Below, one piece after another: positions 1 to 9,896 of a stretch of DNA of 34,369 bases (positions within the stretch are counted from its first letter, which is position 1; the number at the start of each line of letters is the position of its first letter). Source of the DNA: Asterionellopsis glacialis (lineage: Eukaryota; Bacillariophyta; Plagiogrammaphyceae; Rhaphoneidales; Asterionellopsidaceae); the NCBI GenBank assembly GCA_014885115.2, contig WKLE02000041.1, positions 1 to 34,369 on the forward strand, written 5' to 3'. A program made the position numbers and the translations under genes. The notes beneath the pieces are model-generated. The model had not been told where the DNA came from and made no database searches. It saw only the letters and a program-made list of their open reading frames with translations.

Positions 1-371
1 TAAATATGACTTTCCAAGGAGTGAATATGTCTTTCGAGGGAGTGAATATTTGAAGGCAGGACAGACTTTTGCTTCTGTTGCCTTCAAAAGCCTTTCTAAT
101 GTACCTGGAAATTAATTTTTAAATTTGTTATTGTTAAGAATTTCCGGATCACAAAATTCTATTAAATTAATCTCAAAAATGGCTTTCTAGTCTCCCCATT
201 TTTTGGCAGAAGTAAAAAGCATTGATTATGAAATAACTTTTACAAAATAGATCACCTCTCAACTCCAAAAATTTACTAAAACATGGTCTCTCATGCATAA
301 AAATGATTTCAAAAAATATGATTTTTTTTCATCATAGTAAAAAAATTCTTAAGAAGGCATAACTTGGGTTC
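1..371. other. AT-rich leader, no gene seen
   Basis: No convincing reading frame or RNA gene is visible. The stretch starts with a short tandem repeat and is otherwise AT-rich with several T and A runs. It ends where the first LTR-like repeat begins. Confidence 0.5.
3..49. repeat. 21-bp tandem repeat, about 2.2 copies
   Basis: Two 21-bp units, 3-23 and 24-44, differ at only a few positions, and five bases of a third unit follow. The shared core is an AATATG start, a CTTTC centre and a GGAGTG end. The repeat may continue to the left of the window. Confidence 0.7.
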
Positions 372-816
372 TGCACTATACTGACAACAATTATTGAAAA
401 AGGAGTAGAATTTGTTAGACTGAATAAATTATGTGCTATTTTAACAAGGACTAAAAAACACCGACCAATTTACTTTTTGATCTTTGACACCCACTTTACA
501 TGCAGGATCCTACAAGCAATCTACTTAGAGTTCATGTCTGGCAGGGTTTTGTTTATTCATATGAATCCAACTCCCCCAGGCAGATAATGAACTTCTGCTG
601 GATCACCTGTTTGGTGTCATGATTGGAGTTATACTGCCATAGAGTGATGGTGCATCACTGCATTCCAACATGATGCATCACAAACAGAGTCATGCTGATG
701 CGGGGCATCACCACATGTGCTTTGCCCGTGACATCATTGTGTCATTGGCTGTCCATACTAAGGTTGATGGACATCATGTACATGAGTTGTTTCTTGCATA
801 CCACGCACCTACTGCA
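372..816 (-). repeat. LTR of a Ty3/gypsy element (copy 1, 3' LTR)
   Basis: This 445-bp segment aligns along its whole length with 15202-15643 (442 bp). Shared anchors include the start TGCACTAT-CTGACAAC, a GGATCCTAC-TCTACTTAGAGTT block, a GCTTTGCCCGTGAC-like block and the end CCTACTGCA. It starts TG and ends CA as LTRs do. It lies directly left of a minus-strand integrase end with a purine-rich tract between them, so it should be the 3' LTR of a minus-strand element. By eye it is strongly diverged from the 15202 copy, so the two belong to related but separate elements. Confidence 0.7.
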
Positions 817-828
817 CTTGCCCCCATG
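817..828 (-). other. Polypurine tract next to LTR copy 1
   Basis: Read on the minus strand, the bases just upstream of the LTR are ATGGGGGCAAG. This short purine run is placed where plus-strand DNA synthesis is primed in LTR retrotransposons. Its position between the integrase stop and the LTR end TGCA supports the LTR boundary at 816. Confidence 0.55.
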
Positions 829-854
829 TCCAGCAGCCTTGTGCAGGAACTGTC

Positions 855-1507
855 TTATGCAGCAGCTCCGTGGTATGGTTGTACATGATGGATATTGATC
901 CTATTAAGTACCGGTCCACATTGTAGGGTTACAGTACTGTTGCATTGGAATTGCCATATCTTGAATGGTCCTGAGTAGGGTTGCTCCATCTTGTATGGAT
1001 TGGACCAGTCCCTAGTGAGCAGGACCTTGTCAGGTACCTTATAGTTGTAGTTGATTTGTTTGTCATTTTCACATTTGTTGTGACTAGCAATTCTAGCTTG
1101 TTTTCTATTATGTATGTGTTCCCATTTTGCTTCATGTTGAATGTTAAAGATCATATCTCTACCAAAAACTAGCTGGCTGGTTATAGCTTGAAGAGTGATA
1201 TGATAATTGGAACATATGGCATATGCAGTAGCAGCAAGTACACTGGTCCAAGGGTTTTTGTCAGTACTGTGCTGTACCTCATGGGTCTGCATCATATTGC
1301 CCACAACTTGATGTATCCTCTACACTGTAGCATTTGCTTGTGGGTTACAGGTAGTGATCGGTTTACGCTTGATGTGATATTCTTCATCTAGCATACTGCA
1401 AAAATCTTATTAATTCTGTACCTCTGTCAAAAGTGACTTATGTAGGTTTCAGGCATTGTGCAAACCAGTATGGTTCTACAATGTTTGCAATTTTGATACT
1501 GCTCCTT
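855..1507 (-). pseudogene. Ty3/gypsy integrase, 3' fragment (element 1)
   Basis: This minus-strand fragment covers the end of a Ty3/gypsy integrase. The open part (1304-855, 149 codons) starts in the region after the catalytic core, with motifs LAATAYAI and LVFGRDMI. It ends with the small C-terminal DNA-binding fold (GPFKIWQ ... VTLQ ... INIHHVQPYH). Further upstream on this strand, 1507-1305 holds a disrupted core with a recognisable TFDRGTE motif containing the second catalytic Asp. Similarity to the integrase at 3759-4253 stops at about 1507, where unrelated DNA begins, so the 5' part of the element is missing. The piece cannot act as an integrase. It belongs with the LTR at 372-816. Confidence 0.85.
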
Positions 1508-2349
1508 GCACTACACCTCACTATGTGAGCAGTATTCCTTGCATACTCAATGATAGTGCTAATGCACGTGTACATGCACAGATGGGCCAGTTGGAAAGAC
1601 AATGGTTAAGTGGACAGATGGACAGTGATGACGTGACAGATTGTTGGAGATGGACAGATGATGATGATGTGGCAGATTGTCATGATGTCAGCTTTGCTCA
1701 AGGAATGTTGTTACGTGGCAGTCCAGCTGATGAATGGAGGTTTTACCGGTTACTAAACCTTTCCTCCAAATTATCAAACATTACAAAATAGAATCTTTCT
1801 AAACTAATCATAATTAATTTATATTCACAAAAACAAATATTTTCTTGTCTCTTGTTGAATCCCTGAGTTGATTGTTGTAACCTGACTGCTGTGCACACTG
1901 GCATGGGGCATAATAACATTATTCCCTCTTTTGACAATGGGATTTTACCTTCAGCAATGAAGACCATTCATTCCATCTGGATTCTCTACATGAACCAGTA
2001 TGAAGGCCTATGCTAGGGCGGCAATAAGTCTGTTCATAAAGCAAAGACAACTAGATAAACCCAACCAGTATGAACTGATACTACCAATCTATAGTAACCT
2101 ATACTACTAGGAACCAATTTAGTGTAGTCATTACAATAATATGACCAAACACAACACCTCTACTACTGTATAATTGGTAATGTCAACAACCAACAATACA
2201 AACTGTAGATTGTGGAAACTACTTTCTGTAAGATACTAGAGTTGTTCCAGGATTAGGTGGACCAGTCCAGTACTGGACTGTGACATTAAACAAAGTTAGT
2301 AATTTTACATGTTATTTTTTTGTGAGGATGAATGGATGTACCATTTTAC
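1508..2349. other. Gene-free stretch between TE remnants
   Basis: No recognisable gene. A run of open codons at 1456-1791 crosses the integrase truncation point and has no identifiable domain, so it was not called. The motif ACCAGTATGAA occurs around 1993 and 2067. An 18-bp perfect palindrome lies at 2263-2280. Confidence 0.5.
2263..2280. repeat. 18-bp perfect palindrome
   Basis: CAGTCCAGTACTGGACTG equals its own reverse complement, with no central spacer. The flanking bases do not extend it. It lies in gene-free DNA about 70 bp before a much larger foldback. Confidence 0.9.
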
Positions 2350-2482
2350 GGTACCAATTTCTTGACAACCAGCCATTTTAAACTAACAACCACCCATAAG
2401 GTTCCATGCACTAGGAGCTTCTGCATGGAACCGTACTGGTGGTGGTTAGGTAAAAATGGATGGTTGTTGAGAAATCGGTACC
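2350..2482. repeat. 133-bp foldback (two gap-free 61-bp arms)
   Basis: Positions 2350-2410 and the reverse complement of 2422-2482 align without a gap, 51 of 61 matches by my count, around an 11-nt loop. Both outer ends are GGTACC, and the 11 bases next to the loop (GGTTCCATGCA) pair perfectly. Reading frames on both strands here are by-products of the symmetry. Candidates are a small foldback/MITE relic or the hairpin of a small-RNA precursor. No obvious target-site duplication was found beside it. Confidence 0.8.
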
Positions 2483-2986
2483 ACAAACAGCACCATTTTG
2501 CAAGATTGATTGGAAGAGATCTGGGTGCAACCGCCAATTTTTGTCGGTTGGGTGCGCGTGCAATGCCAAAAAAATGCACTGGCAGAGTCATGATTGGATT
2601 CAACTCCAATTTTCTTGTATGTAGCTTTTAGTATTGTTTAACTGCTACTCTGTTTTTTTATGATGTAACAAAAGAAATGCCAGCTGCCATGATTACATCA
2701 TAAAGATCACTTTACGTCACATTCAGAAAATTCTGTCACACACTTTTTGTTCAATTTTCTTGGTGGGAGTTGTGTTGTCTGCACCACAGAAATTATTCTG
2801 GTATTGGAGGATTTTCTTGTTCCTGCAGTTTTTTCTTGCTTTTTTATAAGCAAACATCTCCTACAACCATACCAAGAGTAAGAGGTTTTGGTTACTGCAA
2901 GAAGAGAGGAACTGGTAGCAAAAGAACAAGAAATCTCCCTCCATCAGAACACGATTTCCCACTAGTCTGGATGTCCACATAATTTT

Positions 2987-3020
2987 TTGACTCACCAAGA
3001 GAAATATGTCAGTGAGTCAA
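2987..3020. repeat. 9-bp hairpin
   Basis: TTGACTCAC at 2987-2995 is the exact reverse complement of GTGAGTCAA at 3012-3020, with a 16-nt loop. It lies about 300 bp upstream of the transposase N-terminus. Confidence 0.8.
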
Positions 3021-3028
3021 TTTTTCAT

Positions 3029-3165
3029 GTCATGAACTGAAAGAACGGCTGGCTTGTCACCTATTTATTGCTCACTAGTCACTATGGTCATTGGTCTGTG
3101 TATTATTTCCTTCATTCTAGGTCCCATATTTTGGTCTCATCAGGCTGATTTTTTCAGTTCATGAC
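3029..3165. repeat. 14-bp inverted repeat flanking 109 bp
   Basis: GTCATGAACTGAAA at 3029-3042 is perfectly inverted at 3152-3165. The spacing and position suggest subterminal repeats or transposase-binding sites of transposon A. This is inferred from position only. Confidence 0.75.
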
Positions 3166-3641
3166 AAAAAAAGTCTCACATCACATGAGAATCAGTGTAT
3201 TGCTTAGGTTCAAGCTGATCACACACTGACCAGTAGGCCTAGAGGTAACCTGTAACTTGACACAAATAAACAGTAGTAACAGACTAACAACAATAGCTCT
3301 AAAGGTTACATAGCATGTCCAAAAGGAGTCAATCTCAATCTCACCAATCCTCTGTCTTGAGCTCACAAAAGAGAGCCACCCTAAGTTGTGAAGCCTGTGG
3401 TAGGCCGTTCAACTCTCACCAAGCTCTCACAACCCATATCAACAAGAGCACTTTTTGTGGAGATTTCTTATGCAATGATACTGCTCCAATCAGTGCCTAT
3501 ACAGCTTACATATATCAAAATGGTACAAAGGTACCTGCTAATGAATCACAAGACCCTGTGGCTTATCAAAATGATCAAGAAGATCCCACCCAATATGTGA
3601 ATGCACACTTTACTGACAATGGCAGCTCAATTCTGGATTTA

Positions 3642-3687
3642 AATAATAACAACAACAACAACAACAACAATGATGATGATGATGATG
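3642..3687. repeat. AAT/AAC then GAT microsatellite
   Basis: A trinucleotide run encodes consecutive Asn and then Asp codons in the transposase linker. The gypsy insertion point lies at its right edge, so the TGATG next to the LTR is also part of the repeat. Confidence 0.85.
3683..3687. other. Candidate 5-bp target-site duplication, left copy
   Basis: TGATG adjoins the LTR start at 3688 and is repeated at 15653-15657 just beyond the other LTR. Five bases is normal for Ty3/gypsy integration. Skipping one copy restores the transposase codon phase. Caution: the left copy lies in a GAT repeat, and nine bases separate the right copy from the TG...CA boundary at 15643. Confidence 0.5.
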
Positions 3688-3758
3688 TGCACTATGCTGA
3701 CAACAGTATTGAAAAGTGATAGGAAAATAGATTAAGTTTATTGGAGTGATTAAATTAT
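3688..3758 (-). repeat. Truncated 3' LTR of the nested gypsy element
   Basis: These 71 bases match the first part of the LTR at 15202 with one substitution and one 8-bp length difference. They then switch abruptly to integrase sequence at CATTTGCC. About 370 bp of LTR plus the integrase C-terminus have been deleted here. Confidence 0.8.
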
Positions 3759-4253
3759 GGCATTTGCCTGTGGGTTACGGGTAGTGATCGGTTTACATTT
3801 GATGTGATATTCATTGTCTAACATGCTACAGAAGTCCTTCATGAACTTGGTGCCTCGGTCAAAAGTTATTTGCATAGGCTTTGGGTATCCTGTAAACCAC
3901 TGTTGTTCTACTATGTTCGCGATTTCAATACTGCTCCTTTCGGACCAAGGGGCAATCTCAAACCATCCTGTAGTAATGCAGCATAGGGTGAGGTCCTTGC
4001 AACCTTTTCTTGAGATCGTATAAGGTCCTATGAGGTCTACACATAGGTGGTTCCATGGTATAGCTTCTGCATCTTTTTCAGGCAGGTGTCCATACTTCTT
4101 ACTTTGACTCTTGTTCAGTTGACAGATGTGGCAAGTTTTGCAGTAGGTCATTACCTGTTCAAGTAGTTTGGGCCACCATAAGTGCTGTTGTATTGTCTCT
4201 TCAGTGCGGGTCTTACCAGGATGACATAAGTATGTGTGGTACCATTGTACCGT
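3759..4253 (-). pseudogene. Ty3/gypsy integrase, zinc finger and core, C-terminus deleted
   Basis: On the minus strand an HHCC zinc-binding region (the HTYLCHPGKT type, then CKTCHICQ, crossing a frame change near 4151-4250) precedes the integrase core. The first catalytic Asp is in CVDLIGPY and the second in TFDRGTKFM. The reading ends at NPQANAII, immediately before the position where this family carries the catalytic Glu of the DDE triad. The deletion that fused integrase to the LTR at 3758/3759 removed that Glu and the whole C-terminal domain, so the enzyme is dead. The more complete end of a relative is at 855-1330. Confidence 0.88.
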
Positions 4254-4629
4254 TCATTTCTGTAGAGTTGACGGAACGCATCTTTTATTTTTGTAGCATA
4301 TAAGGCTATAAGATTTCCCACCCCCATGAAATAGGCATTTGGCAAAACCTTTCTTCTTAAGTATGTTTTGTTTGAGTTGATTGTCCTTTAGTTCATATTT
4401 AAGAATATTGGGGAAACTGAGGGGGAATCCCTCATCACTATTGCTATGCTGAGACATATTAAGGCAGTACATTTCCACCATATCTTCATTAGTGATATAG
4501 AATTCCGGAACAGCTTCTGTGTCAGGAGTGAGTATGTCAAGACAAGAGAGAGCGTTGACTACTATGATGTGCTTGCCTTTTATATAGCATAGTTTGGGTG
4601 TGAATTCTTCTACGAACCATTGCCAGCAT
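4254..4629 (-). pseudogene. Gypsy pol linker between RNase H and integrase
   Basis: An open stretch (4481-4254) has the usual linker features: an FPLSFPNILKYELKD-type motif, then KQNILKKKG. It connects RNase H to the integrase zinc finger in Ty3/gypsy polyproteins. The frame changes towards the zinc finger. It has no catalytic role of its own and is assigned by position and motif only. Confidence 0.6.
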
Positions 4630-5059
4630 GTGTGACATTCGTTTTGACATTTATTGTAGGTTAGGTTTTTTTATGATCCGTATGTATGATGACATGGTGA
4701 TCAAGTAGGAGATAGTGGTATTCTCTAAGTACTTCTACGATTGATAATAATTCTCAATTGCGATTATCGTATTTAGTTTGGGTATTGGTAAGCTACCTGC
4801 TGTATAATACTATGGGCTTATTGTCTTGCGTAACAACTGCCCCTAGTTGGTACTTACTTGCATCAGTGTATATGTGAAAAGGCTTGTTCAAGTCTGGGTA
4901 GGATAGCAGTACTTCTTTGGCTATAATTTTCTTTATGTTATCAAAGGCGGTTTGTTGTTCCTTTCCCCATTTGAACTGAACTCCTTTGCCTTGTAGCTTA
5001 GTTAGAGGAGCCAGTACGTGGGATCTGTGTATCCACATTTGCTTGTAGAAATTGACCAT
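4630..5059 (-). pseudogene. Gypsy RNase H and RT thumb/connection
   Basis: The segment from 5059 holds the RT thumb/connection (LTKLQGKGVQFKW) followed by RNase H. The RNase H catalytic positions are visible: Asp in HIYTDASK, Glu in ELLSIVE and Asp in IHTDHK. At least two in-frame stops interrupt it, one after VLYSR and one before ELLSIVE. RNase H removes the RNA template during reverse transcription. The residues are largely preserved but the frame is not, so this is a remnant. Confidence 0.82.
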
Positions 5060-5722
5060 TTCTACAAAAGATCATATCTTTTTAGTAGTCGTAGGTGGTG
5101 CTATGTTTAATATGGCAGAGACCTTATGGTTTAATGGCCTTATGCCCTTGTGACATACGTGGAATCCAAGGTAATCCGTTTTGGTTTGCCCGAAAGAGGA
5201 TTTCTCTGCGTTGACTTTAAGTCCTGCTTCCTGTAGTCATTGTAGTACTAGATCCATCTTGTGTATGTGAGCCTCAAAATTGTCTGATGTAAGGAGCAAC
5301 AGATCATCAATGTATACGCGTATGAATTCTAGTCCACACATAAGTTTGCTCATTTTCTCTTGGAAAATGTCCTCTGAACTTGCAACTCCCATAGGTAGAC
5401 GTAAGTATTTGTACTTCCCCCATGGTAGTACAATGGTGCATAACTTGCTAGCATCTGCATCTAGCCATATGTGGTAGTATCCCATATTTAAGTCTAAAGA
5501 TGATGCATATGAGAAACCTTCAAGTTTTGTAAGTAATTCCTGAATATGAGGAATAGGGAATGGTTGTTGTATGATACATTAGTTCAGTTTCCTAAAGTCA
5601 GAAATAAACCTGATAGTGTCGTTTTTCTTAGGCCATGGGAAGCTAGGTGCTGCCCATATGGATCTGTTGACTTTACGTAATACTCCTACATGCACAAGCC
5701 AGTCTACCTCTTCTCTAAGTAA
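5060..5722 (-). pseudogene. Gypsy reverse transcriptase
   Basis: RT palm and fingers on the minus strand. Motif A (SLDLNMGYYHI) carries the first catalytic Asp. The LPMGVASSEDIFQ region follows, and the catalytic YIDD box is in RVYIDDLLLL, codons near 5300. The part upstream of 5485 contains stops, for example after DLRKLN. A stop also lies after DLVLQ at 5237, before the segment KVNAEKSSFGQTKTDYLGF that leads to the thumb. The catalytic residues survive although the frame does not, which suggests decay by scattered point mutations. Confidence 0.88.
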
Positions 5723-6502
5723 TCAGTTGTACACGTGCGGTACTGTATAGGCTTTTCTATGATAGGGTTTGGAGCCTTCTTTTATTGCTATACTAACTGG
5801 GTTGATGTTCCACATGCCCAGAGTACCGTCAAATAAAGGTTTGTACTTCTTAAGTAGTGTGTTCAGAGCTGTTCTGTGCTTAGGAGGCAGGTGCCAGCAC
5901 GATCTCAACACTTTGTCTAGGTCAGCCTTATCATAAGTAGCGGCCAATATCTTGTCCATACAACTAGTGGCTTTGCGTACTTGTTTAGGCTTGGTGAGTT
6001 CCTGTAGCATGCTGTACGGTTCCTCGATCTCATAATCAGTTGACTTCATTGTGACTTCTGTGTCCTCCCAAGTCATTACAGACTGTTTATAGTCAAGTAT
6101 CATACCTAGTTCTTCTAGGACCTTGCATCCAATTATCATATCGTATGATTGTTGACCTTCTTTCTTGTTGACATGACATTCCCATTCAATGGCCTTGTGC
6201 TCATTGAATTTGGGCAATTTGAATATTGCACAGACCTTTTGATTGGTTGAAAAATTTCCGCTCTTTGTTTTCCAAAGTGTCATTGGCACGGGTTTGCATT
6301 TAAGCTTTTTGGTAAATTTCTTATTTACTATGGTAGCTGAAGTACCAGAATCTAAAAGTACTTTAAGTGATTTAGTTTTCTGTCTTCGTCCTTTGCGTAC
6401 TAGCATCAACGCGACCGTTACCAGATGAGTATGTCTAGTCTTGGACCGTTTTCTCAGATTATGCAAGTCCTGGAAAGTATAACAAGACAGATGATTAGGC
6501 AT
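5723..6502 (-). pseudogene. Gypsy aspartic protease and start of RT
   Basis: A 259-codon open stretch, the longest intact piece of the gypsy pol. The retropepsin-like active site is VLLDSGTSATIVN, near residue 50. YDMIIGCKVLEELG, about 80 residues later, corresponds to the second conserved block. The C-terminal third enters RT, with LFDGTLG and GSKPYHRKAYTVP. The protease matures the Gag-Pol polyprotein. The frame ends in a stop at 5723, where RT should continue. Confidence 0.85.
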
Positions 6503-6553
6503 GTAGTAGTTAAATAATTGATTTTCTACCTTATTCGCTATGGGGGTATTATC

Positions 6554-6957
6554 TCATTCATCATCACTGTCAATACTTAAGGTATCAAAGTTTAAGTTGT
6601 AACGTTGTTCTACATCAGTATTGATATCATCTGATTTCTCATCTGTATCATCGCGTTTGTGTTTGTTTTTACTAGACAAGTCCTTAGTCAATAAATCTTT
6701 GACTTGAACAGCGATGGCGTTCAATTCCTGCTGTTCCTCCTTTCCACCATATTTCTGATGTTGATCGATATATTTGTCCAAGGTGCGGCATTTGCTAGTA
6801 TCGTGAGAGCTGTTTTTATGAATCTTACAGTATTTGTGTTTACCTTTATTTGCCTTATGATCTTTACTGTCTCAGCTGTTTGTTGGATTGTTAGGTTTCT
6901 CCTTACAAGGTGGTTTATCCTTGGACCTAGGGCCTGATGAATCCCCTATGTTGTCCA
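6554..6957 (-). pseudogene. Gypsy gag C-terminus with zinc knuckle
   Basis: Read on the minus strand from 6957, the sequence begins at an LDNIGD motif, passes one stop and reaches a knuckle with C-x2-H-x4-H-x4-C spacing (YCKIHKNSSHDTSKC). A charged tail ending SIDSDDE follows, with its stop near 6554. The knuckle packages RNA. The start at 6957 is an abrupt junction with LINE sequence. The same region recurs at 14336-14470 about 25% diverged by eye, and the 6957 copy carries roughly 60 bp absent from the other. Confidence 0.72.
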
Positions 6958-7959
6958 ACACTTTTCATGGCCAAAATCATTCCAACATTCTCAAATTTTT
7001 CCTCCTCATTGAAACTTCTATGACATTTTCCACGTTCCGAAAATCCATGCGACCATGGCTCAACCATCATAATCACCAAATGTGGATCACAAAATTATCA
7101 ACAACGAACAACAGAACTTTGGCATGGCTTAAATTTGCACATCCGGATTGGAGCCGCTACAAAGAATTAAAAACCAACTTATCCAATGTCATTATCAAAC
7201 ATAGCAAGTGTGATGAATGCGAAATTGATCTCCGTCCTTGTAAGACTTGAGTCAACCGCTGTCCTAACGTGGTGTTCGTCTATCCAATCACAATTTCTTG
7301 CAGTGTTAAAAACATAGAAAAATACATGGAAGCACTCATTGTTGGTTACTCCAGCGGAAAATTGCCATCTTCATTGACACGCAACCGAAATTATTCCATT
7401 TCAAGGTATCACAAAGCTTGTCTCTAATGAAGCAGTAATTGCCCATGTGATGGAACATAATAAAGTCATTCCAGGATTACAAAAACGATCAGTCTTTGGT
7501 TTTCACGACATCTTCAGTAAACAACCAATGTCTGACCAATTCGATGGCGATGCTACAGAAATGTCTATTCATGAATGTTTAATCAAAAAGACCTCTAAAG
7601 AGACAAGTGGCCCTTTATTTCATTCTATTGACAGTCGGGGAACAAGTTGCTTTTTATTCATCTACTTCAACTCCTATGAAGCTGAAGCCATGGATGTAAT
7701 TGACAACCTTAAACCTCATTTGAAGGATGTTTTAATGCCGGAATTTGTGACGACCTTTCACAGCAAAATTAGCACAACTCCATACCCATTTCTTCAATAC
7801 TCAGATGATCAATCAGAGGTCTCTCAGCTCAGTACCGCAGAAACTTACTATACAAAAATTCAACCAGGGAGTTCCACCATTTTCATTCCTCTGATCAAGG
7901 AACGTCCTACTCCAAACTCTGCGAATAGCATCGCATCAACAACACCCAATAACAAATGA
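6958..7959 (+). pseudogene. LINE ORF1 protein
   Basis: Two adjoining frames make this up. The first runs through KSMRPWLNHH, LAWLKFAHPDWSRY and a stop at about 7250, and continues in phase to RYHKA near 7415. The second (7447-7959, 170 codons) carries VFGFHDIF, LFIYFNSYEAEA and a Ser/Thr/Pro-rich end. ORF1 proteins bind element RNA. I recognise this one by its place before the coiled coil and EN rather than by a named domain. One frame change near 7430 and at least one stop break it. Confidence 0.6.
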
Positions 7960-8009
7960 TCGTACATCCATCTTAATTATGGTGAGGAAGTCTCATCCTT
8001 AGGATCGAA

Positions 8010-8488
8010 ATCTGCTAACCAGTTGACCTAGGAAAGCCAACAAAACCAATCTAATCTGACAAATACTAACTCCGATGAAATGACTATTGCCACCATGAAG
8101 TCTGAACTCCAATCATTACTTGAAGATTCTAGACGTGACATTGAAAAGCAATTAGAGTCAATGAAAGGACAAAATGCACAAGCAAAAGCTGTCATCTCTC
8201 TATTACAACAACAACACGAAGAAGCCAAGGAGGCCCAAGCAAAAGAATTAGCCGATTACAAAGACCAATTCTGAAGCAATTTATTGTCCAAAGTTGCCAA
8301 TTACATCCAAACCTTGGTGCAACAACAATTCAATGCGCATCTCCAATCCGAATCTCCAGTTCATTCTCCAGTTTGAAAACTACCAAAGAATGACGAGGGT
8401 GATTTCTCTACAACAGATTCAAATTCTGAGTGGATCACAGACACCCCTGACTCAACAAACACCTCCTACCACACCTCAGCCAAGTTAG
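8010..8488 (+). pseudogene. LINE ORF1 coiled-coil and Gln/Thr/Pro-rich tail
   Basis: The frame at 8080-8274 is rich in Glu, Lys, Gln and Ala with heptad spacing (ELQSLLEDSRRDIEKQLESM, then QQQHEEAKEAQAKEL), which predicts a coiled coil. It probably provides ORF1 multimerisation. After the stop at 8272-8274 a second short frame (8294-8488) ends in a Thr/Pro run. From 8489 to 8700 only spacer with no clear coding is seen. Confidence 0.6.
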
Positions 8489-8701
8489 GGACACCCCAGT
8501 CAAGAACGGGACAGCAGAAATGATGAGTATCACCCAATATTTTCACGAACTATCTCAAATTTCACACCACCATAACAAATAATCAACTTCATCAATCAAT
8601 TTCACTACACAAACACAACTTCATCAATAAGTACATGGGCATTCATCAAAGTACAATCATCACCAACATATCGGCAACATCCTTGATGATACCAAACAGG
8701 A

Positions 8702-9560
8702 ACATGTCCTGAGATTTATATACAAAATATCAACGGCCTCCAAATGGACCAAGATGGAGGGGAACTTAATCAGATTGCCACTGAAATGCAACGTATGCGC
8801 ACAGATATCATTGCACTAGTGGAAACCAATGTCGATAACACTAATTATTGTATCAATGACACCATCCATAAAACCCTTCGGAAATACAATTATAACTTTA
8901 AATACGGCCTTTCTGGAACCACTATACCAGCAACAAGTACGTATAAGCCGGGTGGCTTGCTTAGCTGGACACAAGGTAATTGCACAGGAAGAGTCAATAA
9001 ATGCACAAATGACTTTCTGGGCAGATGGACTCATTGGCACTTAAATGGGAAAACGACTGACATTCATATAATATTTCTATATCAAGTTTGTATTGATCAC
9101 GCGACTGCTACTCAGTTGAATACTATGACCGCTTTTTCCCAGCAAGTATCCATACTCAAACAACAACAACGCAAAAACAGTGATAAACCACGCTATCACT
9201 TCATCAGAGACCTCCACGACTTACTGTCTAACATCAAATCAAAAGCAAAGAATGAAATCATGCTAGTAGGAGATTTTAACAAAGAATTTGACACCGATCT
9301 TAAAGGAATCACTAAAACTGCACATCAATTCCGTCTACATGATTTATTTTACGAAAAAAATGGGGACAGTAAATTTAATACACACTCTCAAGGTCAATGA
9401 TGGATGACTATGCTCTATGCACTCAGGGCATATTAGACTCTACAATTGCAGCTGGGTATGAACCATTCCATTTTAGATTTGCATCCAATCATTGCGGCAT
9501 GTTTATTGATATCAATACTGACACGTTATTTGGAAATTCTACATCACCTTTAGCACCATC
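8702..9560 (+). pseudogene. LINE APE-type endonuclease
   Basis: The domain starts before the first ATG: codons from 8702 give EIYIQNINGL with the conserved Asn, and no stop separates them from ATG 8744. Later motifs are LVETNVD (catalytic Glu), MLVGDFNKEF (Asp and Asn) and, after a one-base frame change near 9385, DDYALCT and SNHCGMFID. The last corresponds to the SDH block, with Asn in place of the Asp. The enzyme nicks target DNA for target-primed reverse transcription. The stop at 9398-9400, the frame change and the substitution make it inactive. Confidence 0.85.
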
Positions 9561-9896
9561 ATCATCATGGGAGATCCAAAGCTCGAATCACAAGTCCAAC
9601 TGTATTTATATAGAGGCAATGTATTGACATTTAAACTCCAATAATATCGGTAATCTGCTATCACACTTAGAAATTGAAACAGAGCCAGACATAAAAGTTG
9701 CAGAAAAAATTGATGGTCTTGTTGCCCAAGCCACCTTGTGCGCAGAATGGAAAGCTCAAAAACCAACCCGCCCACCGCAATCACATAAACTTCAAAATAC
9801 ATACCTGCAATATAATGCTGTACGTAAGCTTCTCTATATGTTTTGAAATCACCCTAAAATACCAGTATCAAACAGCATATTATCCAGAACCCTGAT

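Larger units (their letters stand above)
2483..3314. other. Gene-free stretch, possible left end of transposon A
   Basis: No supported gene. It contains a compact hairpin (2987-3020) and a separated inverted repeat (3029-3165), both just upstream of the C2H2 gene. Subterminal inverted repeats are usual for CACTA-like transposon ends, but I could not match a terminal repeat to the right end, so the boundary is open. Confidence 0.4.
3315..3687 (+). pseudogene. Transposon A transposase, N-terminal C2H2 finger segment
   Basis: The frame opens at ATG 3315. After a Ser/Gln-rich start of about 25 residues comes a clear C2H2 zinc finger: CEAC, then a hydrophobic core, then H-x(3-5)-C/H (CEACGRPFNSHQALTTHINK). 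This is the DNA-recognition finger found at the N-terminus of many Plavaka-like transposases. A polar stretch follows, then an Asn run and an Asp run. The original frame is broken at 3687 by the gypsy LTR. Translation into the LTR adds about ten foreign residues and stops at 3719. Joining 3687 to 15658 keeps the codon phase, so 15653-17797 is probably the rest of the same gene. Confidence 0.7.

Noticed and set aside
670..898. Short plus-strand open frames inside the first LTR
   Set aside because: They lie within a repeat aligned to 15202-15643 and the homologous positions there are not open in the same way; no domain.
1456..1791. 111-codon plus-strand frame with Asp-rich middle
   Set aside because: It starts inside the antisense of the integrase remnant and crosses its truncation point; no recognisable motif.
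2332..2631. Overlapping frames on both strands
   Set aside because: Produced by the 133-bp foldback, which reads similarly on both strands.
2770..2982. 70-codon plus-strand frame
   Set aside because: Low complexity, no motif, no conserved neighbour.
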